From assembly GCA_027924585.1 (NCBI GenBank), contig BSBM01000150.1, forward strand, positions 14,127,001 through 14,191,000: a stretch of 64,000 bases of DNA, read 5' to 3'. This document shows positions 25,701-40,700 of this stretch, in pieces (position 1 is the stretch's first letter; every line of letters begins with the position of its first letter). The position numbers were made by a program, and so were the translations under genes. The notes beneath the pieces were generated by a model that was given only the letters and a program-made list of their open reading frames with translations, was not told the origin of the DNA and did not search any database. Source of the DNA: Larix kaempferi. Lineage: Eukaryota > Streptophyta > Pinopsida > Pinales > Pinaceae.

Positions 25701-28700
25701 CACGCTCTAGCACACAGCATCAGCAGTGAGCTATGTGAGCTATGGCATCGGAGGATGGCCCACCTACATCACGCAGCTCTGAGATTGTTGAGGAGCATGG
25801 TTACATGTTTACTCGAGTTCAACACTGAGCAGAGTGATGTGTGCAGGGGTGTGCTTTGGGAAAGTACACCAAGACTGTTTTCCAAGTAGTGACACGAGAG
25901 CAGTAGGAGTGCTTGACTTGATCCATTCTGATATTTGCGGTCCTATGTCATCGATCTCTTTGACTGTTTTTGAGTACTACATCATCTTCATTGATGACTA
26001 CTCCAGGAAGACCTGGATCTACTTCTTGAGGAGCAAGAAGTTACCCTTAGTTTTGAGTGTCTTCCAAGGGTTCAAAGCCCTTGTGGAGAAGCAGGCAGGG
26101 AGGAAGATTCGGATGTTGAGATCGGACAATGGGGTTGAGTATACCTCCAAGGAGTTCGATGCTTTCTGCAGACAGGAGGGTATACAGAGACAACTGACAG
26201 TTCCCTACACTCTTGAGCAGAATGGAGTAGCAGAGAGGAAGAACAGGTCGATTGTGGGAGCAGCGAGAGCGATGCTTCATGATCAGGGGTTACCGTTCTT
26301 TCTATGGGCAGAGGCATGCAGCACTGCAGTGTATCTGCAAAACAGGAGTCCTCACCGTGCTTTGGGGAGGAAGACTCCAGAGGAGATGTACATAGGCAAG
26401 AAGCCTGAGGTGAGCCACTTTCGTATATTTGGTTCTTTGACTTACTCTCATGTCCCTTCTGAGAAGAGGACGAAGTTTGAGCCCACTGCAGAGAGAGGCA
26501 TATTTGTGGGATATAACGAGACTTCGAAGGCCTATCGGCTTTGCCTATCTGACTAGAAGAGAGTTGTTGTTAGGCGGGAGGTGAAGTTTGATGAGGAGAG
26601 AGCCTTCAGGAAGTCGAGAGAGTTAGAGCAGAGGGAGCCACCAACTCCCACACCTCAGTTTATACAGGCTTCTTCGATACAGGTATCAGGTCCACAGGTT
26701 TCCGGAGTGACTGGATCAGAAAGTATAGGCACAACTTCTACAGGTTCAGTGGTTCAGGTGACAGGTACTTCAAGGACAAGTTCAGGGACAGGTACAGGTT
26801 CAGGTTCATAGGTTACAGGTTCTTCAGGGATTGGTTCATCAGTCAGTGGTCCTCGGGGTGTTGGACCTACTGCTTCTGGGAGTTCCTCAGATGAGGATAG
26901 ACCAGTTTGGGAGGAGCCTTCAAGGAAGAGGAAGCCTAAATGGCTTCAGGATACCTTGAAGGAAGCGGAGGCATTTGGTAGGCCCCAGGAGGAGGTCAGG
27001 ACAGTTGTGATGCCAGACAGATTGGGTATGGCTCTTGTTGCGAGTCTTCGTGACTCTGAGCCTTCCACATTTGAGGAGGCTTCTCAGCATCAGGTATGGA
27101 GAGATGCTATGATGGAAGAGTACCATTCCATCATGAAGAATGATGCTTGGGAGATAGTGTCGAGACCAGAGGGGAAGTCAGTTGTGACTTCCAAGTGGCT
27201 TTACAAAATAAAGCATGCTGCAGATGGCAGTGTGGAGAAGTACAAGGCTCGGTTTGTGGCTCGGGGGTTTTCATAGGTTGAGGGAGTTGACTATGATGAG
27301 ACTTTTGCGCCAGTTGCTCGGTAATCTTCCATCAGAGCAGTGATATCTATAGCAGTAGAGATGGGTTGGAAGATCCACCAGATGGATGTGAAGACCACAT
27401 TTGTCAATGGTCTTCTGCAGGAGGAGGTGTACTTAGAGTAGCCACAGGGATTCGAGATTCATGGGAGAGATTCTCATGTGTGCAGGTTGAGGAAAGCCTT
27501 GTACAGACTGAAGCAAGCTCCTAGAGCTTGGTACTCCAGGATCGATGCATACTTGACTTCGATGGGCTTTCAGAAGAGTGAGGCTGATCCCAACCTTTAC
27601 TACATTGTGGTTGGTGGAGATCCTCTCATTCTTCTGTTATATGTTGACGACTTGTTTATCAGTGGAGAGGAGTGTCTCATTGCACATTGCAAGGGAGACC
27701 TTGCAGTTGAGTATGAGATGACTGATATTGGGCTGATGCATTACTATTTGGGGATGGAGGTTTGGCAGGAGCCTGGACATATTTTCCTGGGACAGGGGAA
27801 GTATGCAGTTGATATTCTGAAGAGATTTCGAATGGAGGACTGCAGGCTTATGTCTACACCGATGATCACCAACTGGAAGCAACTTCATTCTTCTGAGGGT
27901 AAGTTGGTGGATCCTACACTTTACCGTCAGCTCGTTGGATCGTTGATGTATCTGGTCAACACCAGGCCAGACTTGTGTTTTGCGGTGAACACTCTTAGCT
28001 AGTTCATGGTGGAGCCTAGGAGTGTACATTGGACTGCCGCAAAACATGTACTGAGATACCTAGCAGCTACAGTGGATTATGGTTTGGACTACAGGGGTTC
28101 GGGTGGAGTCAGCTTGGTTGGTTTCACAGATTCAGACTGGGCAGGTTGTGTGAGGGATCGGAAGAGCACTTTCGGTTGTTGTTTCAGTTTGGGCTTGGCT
28201 TCAGTGTAGTGGTTCAGTCGGAAACAAAAGTCCGTTGCATTGAGTTCTGCCGAGGCTGAGTACATGGCAGCTAGTCAGGCTACTTGCGAGGCACTGTGGC
28301 TTCGCAAGTTATTGGTAGATTTATTTGATCAGGAGCTTAGACCTACGATGATCTATTGTGACAATCAGAGTTGCATTCAGCTCTCTGAGAATCTGGTGTT
28401 CCATGATAGGTCAAAGCACATTGAGATCAGGTACCATTTCATCCAAGACTACGTCCAGAGAGGAGCAGTTGAGTTGCAGTATATTTCCACTGATGAGCAG
28501 GTAGCAGATATCCTGACGAAATCTTTGGGGAGGGACAAGTTTGTCTTCTTCAGAAACAAGTTGGGAGTGGTGCAGAACACCTTCCTCGGTAAGAGGGAGT
28601 GTTAGTTTTTGTACCTAGGGAAGTGTTCCCCAAGTGACATTTGCCTAATGTCACTTAGAAGGGGGGAAAAAGGTGATCCTCACATTAAATGCACTTAATG

Positions 28701-31700
28701 AGACTTTATAACATCAAAGTCACTTTTTGATAAATTTAAGTGGGTGAGTGAAATTAATAATTTATGAGAAATAAATGGAGCATTTAATTTCAACCGTAGA
28801 TCTAAATCTATCTCATCCATTGGATTTAGAAAAATCTAGGGTTTGAACAAAAAGCAACGAGGGAGGCAGTTCATTTCACTTTTGCTGAATAGAGTGAAGA
28901 AGAGAGAAGAGAAGAGAGATTGCTAGAGGTGGCACGAAATTCGAGGCAGCCATTCGAAGACTTCAGTTGGCACGAGATTCGAGGCACTAGTTTAAGCTTG
29001 CAAAGAGGCACAGATTTCGAGGAGATATTCAAATTACCGTACAACGTGTAAGTGGGCACAAATTTCGAGGGTGAGCTGGCACTAATCCTGAGAAGGGCAC
29101 AAGTTTCGAGAGTGTGAGTGCTGGGCACAAATCCCAAAACAGATTCACGGGTTTGCTGTGATTCACGGGCTCAAATCGCGAGGCAGATTCACGGGCACAA
29201 ATCCTGAGGCAATATGCACAATTTTCATAGCTGTACGGTGGGCACAAATCTCGAGACAAAAATTAGTGCTGCACAGTTTTCGAGAAAGGAACAGTTATCG
29301 AGGAGCATTGATTGTTGCACATTTTTCGAGGACAGGCACAGGTTTCGAGACTGTACTTTGGGTACATTTCCCAAGGCAGATTTTTATTGTTGCACAGAAT
29401 TCGAGGAGGGTACAGGTTGACTGTTTTGTACTTCTTGGCACGAATTTCTAGGTACTGTTTCAGCACATAAATCCAAGCAACGATTGCACAGATTTCGAGA
29501 TAGCTCCTGGTTGTGAAATTTATGGTTGAGATAAGTACATGTTTGACTGTAAATTTCTGAACTGAATATTCTCTAAAGAAATAAAATCTCTCTCTCTCTA
29601 ACTAGTTTTCCCCGTGGGGGTTTTTCCAGGGCACAGTTGCCAAAAATTTCTGAGTCTCTATCTTTTATGGTGTGCATGTTTAAATTGTTTTTTTGCCTGT
29701 TAGTATGATTTTACAACGTGTTTAATTGTTGAAGAAAATTTCATAAGTAACTTTCAGCCTATGCAAAACCGGCTGGAAGTGAAATCTACTGAAATGTTAA
29801 CATAAACCAGCAAGCAATCAACTCAGAAAAATTTACAATCCAGGCCATCCAAGACCTCCCAGAGCAACATACCTCATTCTTGTTTTATTTCATAAAGCCT
29901 TGTAAGCCTTTGGATCTGAATTGATAGGGACCAAAGGCATCCACCTTTTTATTGCAAAAGTTGATAATAAAAGCAGGTGGGTTACCCAGCGCCCGCACCT
30001 CATCCCCCTGGGGGCCCGCGTCATTTTCGTGGCGTGAACCTTCTTTGTTTGTTCTTTTGCTTTGGATTGGCAAATCTTAGATTATTCTCAAGTTCTTCCA
30101 ATAGATTAAATCATTTTCACACACTACACATTTAGCTGGTTTCCTTTCAAGTATTTCATTTTGTAATAAGTAACGAACCCATTGCCTACGCTTTCCCGAA
30201 GTACAATGCTACTGAAAGGACTTTCCCGAGCAGGTGGTTCTTAAAAAATAGATTCGTAGTTAGTAATTAACATAACATTTTATTGTTTTTGCAAATTCTT
30301 TTTTTTACCTTTGCAGTTAATTGGAAAAAATATTTTGCACAATCTCTGTGTATGCTCTTGTCCATCCCAGGCTTGCCTGAGCTTCAGAGGTCCATATGCA
30401 GAGATTGCTGAGGTCCATCCCAGGCTTGAACATGACCTTGCTATAGCTAATAAGCAAGAAATAAATGAAATCAAACTAGAATCATTTATCCTATTGACTG
30501 GTAGCAGTCTTTCAAAGGCCAGATAAACGACAAATGGAACAAGTAAACAAGCTACACTACAGTTACTTCATAAACCCATTACATCCACACACATAGAGCC
30601 ATACACCAAGGATTTGCCTCCAAAGCTTTCTTTATTCCAAGAGACAATTTGAATTACGACAGAGCTTCAACCTCCTTTCGGTCCTCTAACCATGAGAAAA
30701 TGAGATCCAAACCCCTGCTTAAATAGCCATAGAGAGGAGGGGGGGCGCATTTGTCAACTGGGAGTGAGAGGGCGAGTTCATGAGTAATTGATGGGATTGT
30801 GATTGATAAGATCTCTTGGGATGGGCTCCACCTCTCATGAGGTGCGCCCTCCCTCCTTGGGATGAACTCCCTTCCAATAATGAGATGCCACATCAAAGGA
30901 TGCGCCCTCCTTAAGAGAGATGTGCCCCCCTCTACTTGAGATGGCTCAACAAACTTGGATTTGATCCCAATCCACCTCCGATTTGACACTAGTTAACTTA
31001 GATATGCTTGCTAGTTAACCCAACAATCTTTGAAACATGTTTGGGACAAACTTCCAATGAAATAGGAATGCTTTTTTTTTGGCCATTTATTTTGTCTTTT
31101 TGGCCATTTTGAGAGAAAATTAATTTAAGTGATAAATAATCGCTCAAATTATTCTCAAAGTGGGTTTACGAGTATAGTGGGTGCTGTGAGTTAGAAAACA
31201 AGCATACCCATGGCAAATTCCACCTCCTAACCAGATTGTTATGCCTTTTTTTATTTTTATAATTAAAACATTAAAAAATTGACCTGTTTTACGAGAAAAT
31301 TTTTATTTGAGGAAAATAAAACAAACCTAGGGGGGACTTAGTGGTTGTTCATATGACTCAATATTGATGACTAGCATGGTAATATACATAGACACTTAGA
31401 ATTTAATAACCTCCTAAGGTTTAACCACCCAGGTGAATATTCTAGCTTCGGAGGTGTGAGTGAAAAACTTGAAAATTATACATCACTGAAAAGCAACATA
31501 TAATTAACAAGGAAAAAACACTCTAGAGTATCACATTGATGTCTAATTCCTAGGAAAGCCAAGTCTTTTACAAAGAGTCATTATGCTATGTCAACTTATT
31601 ACAATATCCCCAAGGGTTATGAACATGCAAAAATTTGAAAAAGGGCCAAAATGGCCTGTTGGACTTTTGAACACTTGATGATGAACAAGGGACTTGTTCA

Positions 31701-34700
31701 ATACTTTGGTGGCTCATTGGAAATCCAACTAAGTACAACTTAGGTGGTAACATCTGGGATTTTTTCTCTCATTCATAATTTACAAAATAGCTGAAAATGA
31801 CAATTTTGTGGAGGGGGGTGAATTGCCTCCATGGGCCCAAGTACAAGTAAATAAAACACAAGTGATAAGTGTTGTTCATCACTAGGGTCCACTAGGGGGT
31901 CCCCTTAGTGATCCATTCCACTCTCTACATCATCCAAAGTGCCAAAGTATAACTCAATTTTTGCTGAGTGCACCCCACCATGAAGTGCCATGTCATATGT
32001 TGATCAAGTGATGCTGAAATGATGATGTGATGAACATAATGTGTTTGGGACCTCTAAATAAGACAACCCAAGTCATTATTTCCCTTTTCTGGAATCCAGT
32101 TGCCATACATTCCAAACTTTAGGAATTTTTTAAACTGGACCTTAGGATAAAAATAATTAAAGTGCTATTAATTGGATCTCCAACTTCCCTTGCCGGGAAT
32201 GAAAATCTGATGCCACAGATGAGTTCCTTGACCTCAAAAACCATAGGATGCACCATACTTATGCCCAAATCCAAATTGTAATGCCTCGTTATAATTAGCT
32301 CCAAATAATTAAATTAGACTTAGGCTAAAATTTCGGACATAGAAAAATATTTCCATTTTTAGCCAATTAATTCAAATCTACCACAAATGCTATATTTGGA
32401 GGGGTCCAATTGGCCTCCATATGCTAAGATATAGTGATTGATGTATATATAAGTTTCCCATACTGCTGGTTGACCTCTTGGATCATGTCAAACTTGGGTT
32501 TGACCAAGTCAAAATGTCAAACTTGGTCAAACTTTGACCAAGATGAAAAATGATGGAATAATCATGTGTCAAGCCTGTAGAGGAGAATCAACACTCAATT
32601 ATATGCAACATTGATAAACAATTAATCATAAGATCATATCTTATAACAAGTGTGTTGAAGAATGTAACTTCGGAAGATATTCTTATTTAGTTTATTTGTA
32701 TTATTTGTATTTTACTTCCTTCAGGAATTATTGATGATGTATTTGGTCATGTAAAAGTCATTGAAAGAGTTAATGTAAACCCTAATAGTTATGTTGGCCT
32801 AGAAGAATCCATAAAATAATATTTTATTGTGTAATTGACAAGTCGACCGTGTTTGAGAGGTCAAGTCGGCCCTGTTAGGGAAAAAGGTCAAGTCACTGAT
32901 TAGTATAAATAGGAGGCTCTACCTCCTCATTTGGTCACCTCACTCACTCATCAAGTTTGCATGAGTAGAGAGAGAGAGAGTCAAGGAGAGTAGTTGCTTT
33001 TGAAGACTTCTTGTTTTGGGTTATTGCACGAGGATTGACATTGTCAAGGCAACTCGCCCTAGTAGGGCGCATCTTTTTGTGGAAGTAGAATTCCGATAAG
33101 AGAAATTTCATTTTTGGGCCTACCATTGCTGCGCAGGAAAACTAGGGCATCAAGTTTTTGGCATTTATGTCCATAGTTTTGGAGAAAAAGTACCTTTACT
33201 CAACTCGCCTTAGGGAGGCACATCTTTTCCTCCATTCAGTTCTCAAGATCTCGAAGTCGGAAAATTAGGGTTTCTCTAACAAACCCTAGTTCATCTTGAA
33301 GTCAGATCTCAGAAGACATTGAAGCAAGCAGTTGATTGGAGCATCTCAATTGGTAAGTCTTACAATCCTTATTTCCATTTGAGGTTCTCATTTTATCAAG
33401 ATGACAAACTATACCAAGCTTAAGGATAAGCTTGAAGGAGTAGACATCTTCCGTGCCTGGAAGTATAGGGTGATGCTCATTATAGAAGAGAATGAGTTGG
33501 ACAATTATATCAAAGAAGTTGTGGAGCTAGAGGGAGATGAAGATAAAGCCAAGCATAAGAAGAACTTGATAAAGGCCAAGAGGATCATTGTTGATTCCAT
33601 CAAGGATCACTTGATCCCCCACATCTCATCTCTGCAAACTCTCAAAGAGATGTTTGATGCGCTAAAGATATTGTTTGAAGGAAAGAACATTAATAGAAAG
33701 ATGACCTTGAGAACTCAACTCAAGGGTGTGAAGATGCAAAGCTGTGAAAGCATTCAATCTTACTTCACAAGGGTCTCCCACATCAGAGATCAACTAGAGG
33801 CTATTGGAGACCATGTCGAGAATGCAGAACTTGTAATGACCACCTTGAATGGTCTTCCAAGATCATGGGAGTCATTTATTCAAGGTATATATTCCAGGAA
33901 GAAACTTATCAGATTCAGTGCACTTTGGGAAACTTGTACTTAGGAAGAAGCAAGGATTGAAGCTAGAGAAGAGAAGTTAGGTGAAGAAGATAATCAAGCC
34001 CTAGTAGCTCATACTAAGAGAAGCAAGAAAGAAGATCATCATCACAAGTCTAGAAGATTCAAGAAGAATCAAAGACCTCCCAGAGACTACTCAAACTTCA
34101 AATGCTACAATTGTGATGAGATGGGACACATTGCTAGAAATTGTCTCAAGAAGAAAGGCAACAAGAAAGGAAGCAAGAAAAGACATCATGCTCATGCTGC
34201 GGAGGATGATGAACCATTAAAGAAGAAAGCAAGGGAAGATTCTTCAAGTAATGAAGAATATGTTCTGATCTCAGCACCTACAGGTACTATTTCTCTTGGA
34301 AACAATGATTGGCTTGTTGATAGTGGTGATTCCAAGCACATGACAGGTTTCAAGGATGCCCTCAACAACTTGACAGAAAAGGACTCACCTCACAAGGTGA
34401 AACTTGGAGATGATTACCAATGCCCCATAAAAGGGGTAGGAGAAGCTTCTTACAAGCTTGAATCAGGAAAGCCTATCAAGATGAAATATGTCCTATATGT
34501 ACCAGGACTGAAGCAGAATCTACTTTCCATCTCAGCCTTAGATGAGAAAGGATTTTGATTGGCATTTGTTGATGATGCAGTAGTGATTGCAGTGCAAAAG
34601 GGAGGATTGTACAAACTCAAGGGACAACCAGAACAAGCATTGGTTCATGAAACTATGGAACCAAGTGAATTATGGCATAGAAGATTTGCTCACATCAACT

Positions 34701-37700
34701 ACAAGGCACTATCGATTGTGAGCAAGATGGTGAATGGTCTACCCGAGATCCAGACTAAGCATGAAGGCATATCTAAAGGATGTGCGAAAGGGAAGAATGT
34801 GAAGAAACCATTTCCAAACAGTGATAACAAAGGCAAGGAGATCTTGGAACTTATACACTCGGATGTTTGTGGATCTATGTCTTCCAATTCTCTAAGCGGG
34901 TATGCATACTATGTCTCTTTTATTGATGATTATTCTCGTAAAACCTGGATCTATTTCTTGAAATCTAAAGATGAAGTATTCAACAAATTCAAAGAATTCA
35001 AAGTACTTGTAGAAAATCATACTGTAAAGAAAATAAAGACCTTAAGATCATATAATGGAGGTGAATTTACCTCAGGGAATTTCAAAACCTTATGTAAAGA
35101 ATCAGGGATTAAGAGGGAGATGAGCACTCCCTACAATCCACAACAAAATGGCATTGTAGAGAGAGAATAGAATGATAATGGAAGCAATGAAGGCCATGAT
35201 CCATGATTAGGACCTTCCAATGCACTTATGGGTAGAAGCAGCAAGAACAACAGTCTATGTACAAAACATAATTCCACACCGTGTACTTGATAACAAGACA
35301 CCTGAAGAGATGTTCACAGGGGAGAAGCCAAAAGTTAGCCATCTCAGAATATTTGGCTATCCTGTTTACATACATGTTCCAAAAGAGAAAAGAACCAAGT
35401 AGGAGCCTTCAGGGAAGAAGGGCATCTTCGTCAAATATAGTGACTCATCAAAGGCTTACAGAGTCTATATACCAGGATTCAAGAAGATCGAGACCAACAG
35501 AGATGTTACTGTTATCACATATATAGTAGCCGGGCTACCATACATTATTTTTCTGATTCCAGTACACTATCCAGCCAGTTCCCCTACATTTGAGATGCTG
35601 AGATGAGCATCTATATTGGATCACTATTAGATTTTGGACAACAGTTGTATTCCCCATTGCCATGACTGAGTCTCAGGACGCTTAGAGAGATGACCGATGT
35701 AGCCATTATTCCATTTGTACAGAGCAGTCAGTAGTGCCCAGAGTTACAGCAGCAGTTTCAGAGGATAGATGATGGTACAGGTGATGAGCATTCAGGTATA
35801 TGACTTAGCAGGTATATCATTGTGTTATGGTTATATTGCTTTTATATTTATTCTTATAGTATGTCTTAGCACCTAGGTTCATGATCTGGCGATCATATAA
35901 ATATGTGGACCTGGTTGATCTTATTATATATATTATATTGTCCCTACTCAGACTTAGAAGTTCACTATTCATACTCATTGGTTTTACCCTCCTTAGGGAG
36001 AATAGAGGTGATCATTCCACCATACCTTGGCTTGCTAGTGTTGGCTCCATTATTCATTGTTTTCATCCATCCATTACCTACCTTTTAGATTATCACCCTG
36101 ACTTACTACTTGACTAGTGGCATGGAGGACTTTTCCCCACTGTAGCCTCTGTATTGGATGAGCTTCCCTGTTTACTGTGTCTCGGCTCTGAGTTGGTGAC
36201 AAAACTTACCTATGGTGAGTTGGAGTTCCTTGTGAAATCCCCCTAGTCACTAAAGTTGTGTTGGCTAAACTTGAAACTTTTAGTGTTGCCATGAATACAA
36301 ACTTGAAACTTTTAGTGTTGCCATGAATACAAATTCTGGAAAATGAAATGCTATATCTTGTATGAAAAGCAATGTGTTTCTAAACACACATGAATGAAAG
36401 GCATGCCAAATGAAAATGGCCATGAAAATAAAATGTTATATCTTTTGGAAATGTAAATACCTAGGTAAACAAGCTGTGTGTAACACACCTAGAAGTGCTC
36501 AGGTAAACAAGTGCCTTAAAAACACACCTGCAGCAGAAAGCCTAAAATAAATGTAAATCTATGCAATGTGTTTATAAACACACATAGATCAAGGCTATGT
36601 AAATTTCAGGCCCAAAAAGCAATGGAACTTAAAAGCTATATCTAAATTATTGCTGACCTCATTTGTATTATGGATTGTGCGCATCTGTTAAAGGTGAATA
36701 AACCTTCTTTGAACAACTCATCCATTTGTGAGACACCGCCATTCCCTGTGTTGTTGCTCATTCAGTATATACTATGGTGTGTATTCCCTTTACCTTTGCC
36801 AAAGTGTCACAAAGTCAAGTCAGTCAAGTCATCCCTTACCCTAGCCAGTTATTTTAGCCTTCACCCTTCACTAGCAAATTGATCACAGCTATGAAGTGAG
36901 TATGGTCTTGAAAGTCTAGTCTGAGTAATAATAATAATTAATGACATTATATATTTGGATTTAGATCGCTAATAATGATTACTTTGTGTTATAATTGTTA
37001 TTTGAATAAGTTGTAGAACATGCATTAACCTTTGACACTTTGCAGCAGCTTTTGATGATGGTCTGAGTTATATTTGGTCAAACCTAGTTTGACCAAGGTC
37101 AACCATAAGACATGAGATGGTTGGACCTTGTGATGATATGGATAGATGATATATGGTCTATGTACATGTACATGATGATTCTATGCAGCAGATATGGGGT
37201 TATGATGATGATTCATGGTTTACAGCATTATTTGATCATTTATAGATTATTATTATTTCACCTGTTCCGATATATTGGATATATTTTATGATCATGCAGA
37301 GACTCATATGGTGTATGAGTACACATCTTGGATGGATTTGGACCTTCTGAGTCCAATTAGACAGTCTGTTTTCAGTTGCGGGCACTTACACGATGATTGA
37401 GCCTCAGTAGGCTAACCCAGTGCAGTTTTGGTCTGTCGAAAACCCTGTCAGAGCAAAGAGGATTTTTATTTGGTTGACCTAGGGTGCTGTACTTGGAGGG
37501 GGTGGTCCAACCACTTGTTTTTACCATATTACCCCCCTCTCGGACACACTGGTGCCCTCACCTTGACAGTGCAGGCACTCTAGGAGGCAGTTTGGGGCAG
37601 TTTCACGCTTCCCGAGGCATTTCAGGATTGGTAGAAATGGCTATTGAGGAATTCGATTTGGGCTACTGAGGCAATGTTTTGGCATGGGATGATCAGTGAC

Positions 37701-40700
37701 GATGGATTGATGTCTTCCACACCTCCTCCAGCAGTTTCAGCTTCATCGGGACCCGCATCCATCACTTATGGCATTTTCTGATGATTTCTGAGGTCTTTTG
37801 AGGCCTACGATTTGTCCATAGAGGCACGATTTGGTATATTGATGACTATTTTATTATTATTGTGCTATGGGGATTGACCAAGGGTGGCTAAAATTACCCC
37901 TTGGACCCACCATAAGCTTCTTATTATATTTTGTCATCATGATATGGTGGGATTCCCCTCTTCTAGGGCGATTTTGTCCACTTATGTTATATTTTATGAG
38001 TGATCCATGTATTTTATTGTTGAGCTCATCTCAACCATTGATTAGACATTTGTATCTTTTAATCTTAGTCACTCATTCAAAAAGTGGTTAGGATTTTGAT
38101 GCCTCTCCTTCCTATTTAAAGGGGAGAGCTTCTCATTGTAAGGGGTCTTTGGCTCTTGGATTATTGGTATAGAAAAACTTTCTTGTGGAAATTCTTGTGG
38201 TCTCCTTTGCATCTGGTGTTCTTAGATGGTGATTGGAAAGTCTATTGCAACCTAGCATTTGGAATTTGTGGTAAGATCTATCTCTTTTGGAAATCATTGT
38301 CTTGTTTGCAGGAGGGCGACTTCAACAAGGGCGATTTTGCAAGGCTTCTTCAAATCGACTTTCTTGGCATTTGCTTGTATCGGGGGGTTATCATTAGTAT
38401 CATTGTGATCTATGCTATCTTTCTGTTACTTCTCTTGTGGCATTAGTCTTATCTCTTGATTGCATCAAATCTGATATTGTTAACGTTTGTTGTGCAGGAG
38501 AGAGGGCGCATTGGCTTCTTGGACTAAATCGACTTCATAGAAAACTACCTCAAAGCTTCTCAAATTGATCGGGTTTGCATAGATCATCATCATCAAGGCA
38601 TCTACAAGGTTACCCAGGTAAGATCCACATGTTTGTTTTTCTTATCTTGATCCAATCCATTGACATAGCTCATAAATTGATAAAACCCTTATTATTTCAA
38701 ACCCTCATTGTTACATTTTTTTAGATCTACTAAGATCTAGTGGGTTGTTGGGTGTAATATTGAAAACCCACCTCTATAGTATCCACGACATCCCGGATTT
38801 TTAGTTTGGTGAGGATTGGCCTCCATTTGACTCCCTTCCCAAGCCAACCTAGCCTCTCCAAGTGAGGTCGCACTCCTTGGGGAAGGTGAGTTACCCTAGA
38901 TCTAGTTGATGGGTAGTTGAGATCCCACTTGATTCATGATCTACACATCCAATAACCTACCCCTACACTGTCACTTTTCTGATTTCTACCTTGTGGGCCA
39001 TATTCCATGTTTTAAGGGATTTAATCTCATTTTTGGACCACTTGGTATCTTAAAACTCAGATCTAGTAAGATCTAGCCATCAGATTGCCTTGAGATTGTA
39101 GATCCATACTCTCACTTGATCAACCTACTTGGATCTAAATTTTGGATGTCATTGGACTTGTCTTGATCCATTTATCCCCATTTTTGCCCTCCTTGGGCAA
39201 AGTCGCACTCCCTTGGAGATTGGAGTTGGTCCACTTCTAGGATGTGGGTACATGAGATTTTAGTGGATTTGGAACGGGCATAATTCAAAACCTAGGTCTA
39301 GTTGGTCACTTCATCAAATCTTGCCTTGGGGATAGCATTCCTTGTTTTAAGGGATTGTGGTCCACTTAGGTCAAACCTTGAACCTTTAGATCTAGAGTTA
39401 CTCCTCCATCAAACCTTTAATTGCCCACTTATCTCATGCAATAGGAGTCATCAACCACAAGTCAACTTCACTTTGACTCCATTATCCCAATTCCCAAGGC
39501 ACTGGTCTCTCTCCAAGTCAATTCGACTTTCCTAGATTGTTGGATTAACTTGTGGTTTGACCCTTATGTGGTAGACTAAACCCTTTGATGTCTTCATACT
39601 TCATGATCAAGCTTGTCACTTGTACTAGTTAGCCCCAATTCAACCCCTAAACTACCCTGCATTGGACACGGTTCCCAAGGCAGTGGACTTTCTCACATTA
39701 AACTAGTACTTCAATCCTGGATCTCATTTCAAATACTATAAGTCACTCTCACATCAATAATGAACCAAAGCTGTACTCATTGAACCCCTCACTTGTCTTG
39801 TGACTTCATCCTGAGGTCTAGGATAAACCATACATCTTACTTCACTTAGAATTAACTTGATTTGGTGTCTTGGTTTTAATCTCTCCTGTCGGGAGTAGAT
39901 CGGGTCTCCCCCTTTGTTGTCTGGGCTAGATAACATAAAGCGAAGGTTGCCTCGACTGGCGTGACAACCATCCATTGGAGGTCGAGGTGATCGTGGTTGC
40001 ACCTTTTGAGTTGTCCTTTCCTATTGCCATCCATTAATGGATACATCCACAGGGGTAACTACAGTTTAGGTGATAACAGTTACCTTTGATGAAGATATAA
40101 ATTTCTGTAGATAAAGGCAGATTCACTCCGACGAAGCACATGAAGAACCTGAAAGCTCCCAGAGTTAGCGATACAGTTATGGAAGAGATGATTCTAGAAG
40201 AACCAGAAGACCATGATATGACATAGCCACAGAGACCTGTAGATCCACCTAGAAAGGTGAACACTCACAAGAGAAGACTAGCCTGGGCATGAGAGATTAT
40301 TCAAGATGCATGAGAGATTATTCAAGATGCAGAGAAGTATGGTGCTCTAGAAGGGACTTTCAGAGAAAGCAAGAGACCTCAGACATATTCCAGCTATATA
40401 GCCTTGTTGTGTGATATCATTGATGGAGAGCCTTCCAGTTATGAAGAGGAAGCTAAAAAGAAAGTATGGAAGGATGCTATGATTGAAGAGTATTGGTCGA
40501 TCATGAAGAATGATGTTTGGGATGTGGTTCCGAGACCAGAAGGGAAGTTAGTAGTGTCTTCCAAATGGATCTACAAGATAAATCATGCAGTAGACGGATG
40601 TGTCGAAAAGTACAAGGCAAGATTTGTGGCTCGAGGATTCTCCCAGAAAGAAGGCATAGATTATGAGGAGACATTTACTCCCGTGGCTAGATACACTTCG

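Larger units (their letters stand above)
23004..29837 (+). mobile_element. Complete Ty1/copia retrotransposon A (6834 bp), coding region decayed
   Basis: Two LTRs (23004-24242, 28600-29837) flank an internal region with a primer-binding site, gag, protease, integrase, reverse transcriptase and RNase H in the copia order (IN before RT), and a polypurine tract. The exact duplication ATCCA flanks it. By eye the LTRs differ at about 50 of 1238 positions (near 96% identity), mainly transitions. The frame is broken by stops and at least one frameshift. The element lies in the sense direction of MAU2 inside intron 1. Confidence 0.95.

Noticed and set aside
30311-30526. Small host gene or exon in intron 1
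   Set aside because: No known domain, and part of it (around 30426) recurs near 20823, so it is repeat-derived.
32460-32545. TTGACC/GGTCAA cluster as WRKY-bound regulatory site
   Set aside because: The same motifs occur in the long-LTR units (near 37075 and 15870), so they are better explained as repeat sequence; no promoter or gene is next to it.
33401-35170. Functional copia gag-pol in element B
   Set aside because: Stops, a frameshift, loss of a catalytic integrase Asp and missing PBS show that it is dead.
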